This document shows, in pieces, positions 58,802 through 64,000 of a stretch of 64,000 bases of DNA. The DNA is from Collybiopsis luxurians FD-317 M1 (lineage: Eukaryota; Basidiomycota; Agaricomycetes; Agaricales; Omphalotaceae). A program made the position numbers and the translations under genes. The number at the start of each line of letters is the position of its first letter. Within the stretch, counting starts at the first letter, position 1. The stretch lies in assembly GCA_000827265.1 (NCBI GenBank), contig KN834750.1, positions 1,465,297 to 1,529,296 of the forward strand, given 5' to 3'. Below the pieces are notes generated by a model that saw only the letters and a list, made by a program, of their open reading frames with translations, did not search any database and was not told the origin of the DNA.

Positions 58802-59610
58802 CTACTTTGGGTTATACACCGTCATCTCAAAGCCTCCAGAATATGGCAGAGTCAGGCTTTGGAAGCCACTATTCGAATCCTTGAAATAATCCAGCAACTC
58901 CTTGTATCCTTCAGCCGCCATGATAACATTATCCGTCAACACCACAGCTCCAGGTTTCAATTTCGGCTGAATGAGTTTAAGCGTTGGCAGAGCCAAAGGT
59001 GTCCAAACTCCAACCCAAGGTTAATTCTCTCTATCTCTGTGAGTAGACGAAGAAACTTACTATCAAGTAAGAGCAGATCCACGCCCTGATCCACATCTTT
59101 ACTGAGCGTCTCCAACAAATTTCCTTCTCTCAATTCAATTTCCCTTTCCACTTCAGGCCCACACTGCGCCCAGTGCTCTCGAGCCTTTGCCGCTTTACTT
59201 GGTTCTTTCTCCGTAGCAATAATCCCAGCCTTGTACTTCCCAGCAGTACCATCGACAATCCGTTTCTTGTTTTCGGAAACAGCGAGAGCAAGGTAGATGG
59301 TACTAACACCAAAGCTGGTACCAGCTTCAATGACTCGAGTTGCACCAGTCGCTCGGATGAGCTGGTAGACAAAGTGAGCTTTATCTTCATCAAGAGCGAT
59401 GAACTTGTCTCTCATCAAGTCATTGAAAAATGACTCGGAGTCCTTTTTAGGCGTGGCAGTCTCTTCTCCTGGTTTCAACACATCTGTCGAAACGAAACGA
59501 GCTGCGCTATTGCCTTTAAGTTGCGCTTCCTGCTGGATTGAGAGCTGGTGTAACTCTCGAAGAAGGTCCAACACCTTCGCAGGTGCATCGATGTGAAATC
59601 CACTGGACAT
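58802..59610 (-). CDS. SAM-dependent O-methyltransferase (class I, type 3)
   Basis: Transfers methyl from S-adenosylmethionine to a small, often phenolic, hydroxyl. Two exons. From the second ATG the protein starts MSSGFHIDAPAKVLDLL. An upstream in-frame ATG at 59664 would add 18 residues. The SAM-binding motif I is TRVIEAGTSFGVSTIYLALA, motif II is GIIATEKEPSKAAKAREHW and motif IV is DLLLLD, whose Asp is expected to bind the metal. The intron begins GTAAGT right after this Asp and ends TTGGAG; the next exon gives WTPLALPTLKLIQPKLKPGA then VVLTDNV. The tail is SLTLPYSGGFEMTVYNPK. The length, about 240 aa, suits the catechol OMT-like family. A transporter gene follows downstream in the same direction. 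Confidence 0.87.
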
Positions 59611-60041
59611 CTGGGGAGGATGGAGGTTGCACTGAAAGGATGGAGTATTTAAACTGGCCAACATCCGATAATCTATGGTCTATGGTTCAAAATCTGAGTC
59701 ATAAATGGCAAGTTGCTACTCCAACCGGGGCATGTGCGATCCCTTCGCATGTCAAGGGGATGCAGCTTCGTGAGCTAGAAGAAATAGTATACATCTAGAA
59801 ACAACTGTAGAAATTCTAGAACTGTAAATAGAGCTGCAGCAGTAGTCGTAAGCGTAGATCCATTAAATCTGAATATATAGATCGTGCATGTAGCGTATCG
59901 CCGGATTAACCAAACGCAAATTTCGACTTTGCTCATAACCGAGGTCCAATCCTTCTATAGGCAAACGACAGGTGGTACTGGGTACCGTTACAGTCATGAC
60001 CAATGCCGTCGCACTCAAGTACACTGCCCAATATCGCCAAA
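59611..60041. other. intergenic, mostly duplicated transporter 3' end
   Basis: Between the end of the transporter gene and the start of the methyltransferase gene. The right part is a partial copy of the transporter C-terminus, listed separately. Confidence 0.5.
59896..60016 (-). repeat. partial tandem duplication of the transporter 3' end
   Basis: This stretch repeats 60032-60153 with an offset of about 137 bp. Shared words include TATCGCC, CGCAAAT, CCAATCCTTCTATA, GTTACAGTCATGA and CAATGCCGTCGC. It matches the last roughly 35 codons of the MFS gene plus its stop region and no longer reads as protein, so it is a non-functional copy. Confidence 0.8.
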
Positions 60042-62146
60042 TTACCCAACCGCAAATCTAGACTTGGCTCTTAATTTAGGGCCAATCCTTCTATACACAA
60101 ATGGCAGGGGTACTGTTACAGTCATGATTCCCGCCAGCAATGCCGTCGCGCCTACAGTGCCCAATCTGTCGTACATGGCACCAGCAAAGAGCGGAAAAGC
60201 AGCAGCAAAGGTAGATCGCATCGCACTGTTTGAGGCCATAGCGCTTGCAGCGATGGGACGGTAGGCGGTGACGAGGTAGGTGAAGACACAGGTGAATACA
60301 AAGTAAGTTCCGGCCCCGAAGAAAATAGAAGCGATGATAGGAACGATCCAGGGAACGGAGGGGTATGTCGTGAAGGCGAGAAAGTAAAGACCTAGGTAGA
60401 TGAGAAGTCATGAGCAGGGAGTCAGTGATTACATTGGAGGCACCGCACCAAGTGGGGTCAGCACACCACCGACTTCCCCCATGTATAACCGACTCTCCGG
60501 AGAAACTACGCCTCCATTCTTCTCCGCTTCTCTATCGTAGAGTCTTTTCGAAAGCATGAGTCAGGACTACGTTAGCTTCAGGATATAACGCGTTTACCTA
60601 TTCCAATATGGCTGCGTCGCCAACGCCAATATCATTCCAAGACCTATTCCTAAAAATGCCAGACCAGTATCTTGAACATTCAAACCGTGATTAGTTTCAA
60701 AGACGACAGGAAAAGCTTGGAAGGCAAGGTAGAGGATTCCGAGGATCAGAGAGGTCCTAAAGGCAACTGAATATGCGCGTAAATAGCTGACATTGCTCCA
60801 GAAACTGACCAGGTATTCAATAGTAGCGCCATGCGATCGTAGAGCACTAATTCTGTATAAAGTGGTGGTTTGAATCAGTGCGTCGCCAAAAAAGAACGAT
60901 TAGCTCCTTACGAAATGGCTTGTAACAGCTAACGAGAATCGCATGCCCAAGATTGATGTCCTCCTGCTCTAGAGGAGCGAAATACTTGTCATCTCCAGTC
61001 GTTTTGCGGAGTCTATAAAAAGCTTCAGGATGATACGAAAAAAAGACGGTTGGGTACTCACCTAATTGCCTTTTGCTTCTGCAAAATTGGAACATATGTT
61101 TCTGGAACGAGCTAGTACAGCATATTGATTCAGAACGAGAAAGAGAAAAAGTTCAGCTAGCTTACAAGAAATAAGGCAAGCGTTTGAACAAAGGTCCAAA
61201 TGGTAAGTATGTAATAGGTCCATCGCCAATTGAGGTTCTATAGTGGCCGAGCAATCGCAATGAGATCCAAACGTAGAACGAAAACGTACACACACACCTG
61301 GTTGATGAATCTGCCAGAAATCATGCCACGGCCAATCGATCAGTCACTTGGTTTTGAAACCACCGGATTTCGGAACTCACCCGCTGATGAGAGGTCCGAC
61401 GACAGGACCGATAAAGGGACTAATAGTATAAACAGCCTAAGATTGTGAGGTTAGGAATAAGATGCCACTATCAGCGGAGCATTTGAAAATCTACCATTGG
61501 GCTGAGAGACCATATCAATACAACTGCCTAACTTTGGCTACTAGAAAAACTTACTTTGCGACCGTCTTATTATCGAACAAATCGCTGACTGAGCCCCCAG
61601 CTACAGAAAGAAAGGTCGAGCCACAAAAACCAGTGATGAACCGGAAAACCAGATAAACAGCTTCAAAAGTCCGATCAGCTCAGCTTAATCACGCATTTCC
61701 TAAATCCACTCACCAACGTTGGGCGCAAACGCAACTCCAAACGAGAATGCAAATAATAGCACGAATGATACTCTATAGATGATATTCCTTCCATATACCT
61801 CACTAAGAGGTCCTGCAAGCAGAGGTCCCAGCCCAAGACCTTCGACGAAGATACTTATCGCAAGGATTGCAACTTCGTGCGAGACGTGGAAGGTTTCTGA
61901 GACTCCGTCTTCTGTGAACGCGGCGGCAGAGGACGCACACGTTACACAAAGAGCAGATGAGGATATAACTAGAACTGCGAGCCATTTACGAGCCAGGGAG
62001 CGTGATTGAGGGTGTTCAGACCCTTCTAGGTGGACTTCATACTGAGACGGTGATTGCGATTGCTGATCTTCTATTACCCGCCATTTTGGTTGTTTTTCTA
62101 GTTCAGATGGAGGATCTATGGCTGTAGATGAAAGAGAAGAAGACAT
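60042..62146 (-). CDS. MFS drug:proton antiporter-type transporter (DHA1)
   Basis: Twelve-helix exporter of the DHA1 group, related to fungal multidrug and polyamine exporters. The long soluble N-terminus (MSSSLSSTAIDPPSELEKQP) precedes WLAVLVISSSALCVTCASSA. The DHA1 hallmark motif is GPLLAGPLSEVYGRNIIYRV, followed by FAFSFGVAFAPNVG. Later exons give AVYTISPFIGPVVGPLISG, motif C, then NWRWTYYILTIWTFVQ and VPETYVPILQKQKAIRLRKT, the usual end of helix 6. The second half includes ILYLAFQAFPVVFETNHG, GLAFLGIGLGM, IFFGAGTYFVFTCVFTYLV and MASNSAMRSTFAAAFPLF. Ends KLRAKSRFAVG at 60042. About nine exons, all landmarks present, so probably functional. Starts 145 bp from the divergent DUF952 gene. Confidence 0.87.
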
Positions 62147-62291
62147 GAGGTCACGGAGACGTCAGGTAGCGTGAAAAACATTGGCGGGTGAGATTTCTGA
62201 CTAAAATGGAAGGGTGTCCTATATTTGGGAGTAAGCGCCCACAGCTAGTCAGATATGACATGACGGGCGTCTAGTACCTCAGCGCTGTCTA
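62147..62291. promoter_or_regulatory. 145-bp divergent promoter, transporter / DUF952 gene
   Basis: Shared spacer between start codons at 62146 (minus) and 62292 (plus). No TATA box picked out. Confidence 0.45.
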
Positions 62292-62726
62292 ATGACTACT
62301 CCTTCCGCGCAGAAACCAAGTTACGTTTACAAACTAATTCCACCTTCTTCGCCTGTCCCTCTCGATGCCCTAGATTTACCGCTCCGCTTGCCTGTCAGCA
62401 AGCTTGATCAAAAATCTGGCTTTATCCATTTATCGACCTCTGTGCAGATACCCAATACTCTTAAATGGTTCTTCGCCGAGGATAAAACTGTTTATGTGTT
62501 GAGACTTCCTTATGATCAACTGGAAGATGCCAAGTTGATTAGATGGGAGGATCCCAAAGCAGAAGTTTGCGGTCCTCGTGGGGGAGAAGGAATGTTCCCT
62601 CATTTGTATAATGAGCTCAAGCTGGGACGGGAAGAGGTTGACGCTGTTAAAGTATTGGAGCAGACCGATGGAAATTGGGATAAATCCATTGAAAATGCTA
62701 TCAAAGACAGATGGTTGGTATATTGA
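62292..62726 (+). CDS. DUF952 family protein
   Basis: Single-exon protein of 144 aa matching the small DUF952 family found in bacteria and fungi, whose biochemical role is not settled. Conserved features are SYVYKLIPPSS at the N-terminus, LDALDLPLRLPVSKLDQKSG then FIHLSTSVQIPNTL, the family core with the invariant GFIH-ST, KTVYVLRLPYDQL, IRWEDPK, and GPRGGEGMFPHLYNELKLG. The C-terminus (GNWDKSIENAIKDRWLVY) is a helical extension. The fold is expected to be compact and cytosolic. The 3' end faces the secreted-protein gene, 42 bp away. Confidence 0.87.
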   Translation: MTTPSAQKPSYVYKLIPPSSPVPLDALDLPLRLPVSKLDQKSGFIHLSTSVQIPNTLKWFFAEDKTVYVLRLPYDQLEDAKLIRWEDPKAEVCGPRGGEGMFPHLYNELKLGREEVDAVKVLEQTDGNWDKSIENAIKDRWLVY

Positions 62727-62768
62727 AATGTAAGTCCGGAACCTCAGACCCAGATGGTACCACTGTAC

Positions 62769-63736
62769 TTATGCAATCGTAACCGTCAGAAGCGTCACAA
62801 TACCGTCTGTGGCGATTCCATCCTCGATTCCGGTGCTGCCCGGTTGTATCATTCCAGTGATATTCTGTCCGACTGTCTTATAGGTTGTTCCACCGAAAGA
62901 TGTGGTTCCTCCGTTGTTAATAGCAGCTGCGGTGAAGAGATCTCTACCCGTATCGTACCCGTCCGGGGCGGTCGTATGTCCCTCCGTCACATTTTCTTCT
63001 GTGGATACCCTGCAAGCCGAACAATCGACATTGTGAGTATGGCACATGCAATGTCACTGTGCAACTTACGCTAAGAACATAGCCCCCGTCGGGTGTTCCG
63101 TCCCATTTTGAATAAACACTCTGCGGTTTGGGTCAGATCTAGCTTTTTTCGCAAACCATCTTAGACTAACCTAAAGTGATTTCCGCCTCAAATTTAATGT
63201 CAGCCTGGCGAAATTTCTCGCTTTAATCGAACTCACCAATCAGGCTCTCTAAACACGTCCCCAGGGTTGCATCGCCATAATCTTGCCTTAACTCGATTGT
63301 CTGGTTAACCCAGCCATTTCCGTCTCCTAAATTGGCTGATTGGGGTGCGCCAGAGTGGATACCCAGGCATTCGGTGGAGCTAAACCAAATAAGAAAATGG
63401 TAACTTGATATCGAGGTAGGTTAAGAACCTACAATCCGATTGCTTTTGCAAAGTTTATTATTCCATCTTCTGTGAGCACTTGAGGAGAAGACCGCGCGGA
63501 AATGATGACCTGTGAAATGTTCAAAGGTAAGTTCATTGCACGTAGAGATGGCGACTTGCGTTCAAAGGTTCCCCGAGAACTCCTGGGACTTGGTCAAGCA
63601 TACTGCCTCCATTCAGCAGCGGGTTGAAGAAATCCGCATCAGTTGCCTGTCGAGGGAGAGCGGCAGGAAGCCTGTGAGAGATTACGAAAGGGAGGATGGT
63701 AACGAAAGATAGTGCGCAGGTGAAGGACGAGAACAT
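62769..63736 (-). CDS. Secreted protein, unknown function
   Basis: The N-terminus MFSSFTCALSFVTILPFVIS is a signal peptide, followed by a propeptide-like HRLPAALPRQ. The first intron (63510-63559) is GC-AG with the consensus GCAAGT donor and restores the frame into VIISARSSPQVLTEDGI. Further exons give TECLGIHSGAPQSANLG, NGWVNQTIELRQDYGDA, CLESLI, then NHFRVFIQNGTEHPTGAMFL, AVSTEENVTEGHTTAPDGYD and TGRDLFTAAA. The C-terminus is Gly/Thr-rich (NNGGTTSFGGTTYKTV) and ends in a hydrophobic GIVTLLTVTIA. N-x-S/T sites suggest glycosylation. This looks like one of the secreted proteins common in mushroom genomes without a known activity. Six or so exons; TATAAATA sits 93 bp upstream. Confidence 0.75.
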
Positions 63737-63828
63737 TGTGAAAGAAAGGAGAGGTTAGCCTGTTGAAGGAAAAGGAAGGGATGTCGCGAAGCACAAATTC
63801 CCGGAATCACAGGAGGAAACCCTTGGGA

Positions 63829-63836
63829 TATTTATA
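63829..63836 (-). promoter_or_regulatory. TATA box of the secreted-protein gene
   Basis: TATAAATA on the minus strand, 93 bp upstream of the start codon at 63736; a near-perfect TATA consensus. Confidence 0.65.
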
Positions 63837-64000
63837 CCGAAAGCCAGAATATATCAGAAAGAGTGGCGGAAATTACTTTCGATTCTACCACTGGTCGAGA
63901 GACTTTGAGTTGAATCACCATGTGCTTTAATCTGAACGTGAAATTGCATCAAAAATTCGACTGAACCTGTCCATACGGGTATCATGATGGAAGTGCATAG

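Noticed and set aside
58802..62146. Methyltransferase plus MFS exporter as a biosynthetic cluster
   Set aside because: No core enzyme (PKS, NRPS, terpene synthase) or tailoring set lies nearby; two neighbours are not enough.
1..64000. CRISPR array, operon or bacterial genes
   Set aside because: Spliceosomal introns in nearly all genes and no regular spaced repeats; the window is eukaryotic throughout.

Overview
This is a nuclear genome window from a filamentous basidiomycete, most likely an Agaricomycete. Its genes are broken by many short introns, mostly about 45-70 bp, with GT-AG and a few GC-AG ends. There is a leaderless MnSOD, F-box/LRR and G-domain families typical of mushrooms, and long Ser/Pro-rich regulators. 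No prokaryotic operon, CRISPR array, rRNA, tRNA or intact transposon was found. Exon joins were worked out by eye from splice sites and reading frame, so outer gene limits are firmer than every internal junction.

Layout. 0-8.2 kb is dense housekeeping: the start of a gene running off the left edge, MnSOD, a macro-domain protein and cytosolic tyrosyl-tRNA synthetase sharing an 88-bp divergent promoter, a small unknown gene, and a basic nuclear-type protein. 8.2-13.7 kb is accessory: a P-loop G-domain gene at 11.1-13.0 kb, a decayed and internally deleted copy of it at 8.6-9.3 kb, and unexplained coding-like segments between them. 13.7-21.4 kb carries two divergent multipass membrane proteins, an F-box protein, a short-chain dehydrogenase and an EamA-type transporter. 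21.4-30.7 kb has a gene-poor stretch with diverged repeats, an orphan disordered ORF, an aquaglyceroporin and an ACS-family MFS permease. 30.7-36.8 kb is sparse: a small secreted Cys-rich protein with kexin sites, a tandem duplication, and an RRG7-like mitochondrial nuclease-fold protein.

36.8-58 kb is regulatory and housekeeping: a Ser/Pro-rich protein, a Usv1/Rgm1-like C2H2 factor, a single-pass membrane protein, mitochondrial ribosome recycling factor, a SNF2-RING helicase of the Uls1/Rad16 type, a 1034-aa disordered protein, and a tail-anchored RING protein. 58-64 kb holds an O-methyltransferase, a DHA1-type MFS transporter with a partial duplicate of its 3' end, a DUF952 protein and a secreted protein.

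The genes do not form one pathway. Local links worth noting are the macro-domain/TyrRS pair, which may meet in tRNA metabolism, and two ubiquitin-type RING proteins, one with SUMO-interacting-like motifs. The best candidates for something undescribed are the kexin-processed peptide precursor, the G-domain gene with its decayed relative, and the coding-like segments at 9.4-10.25 kb.
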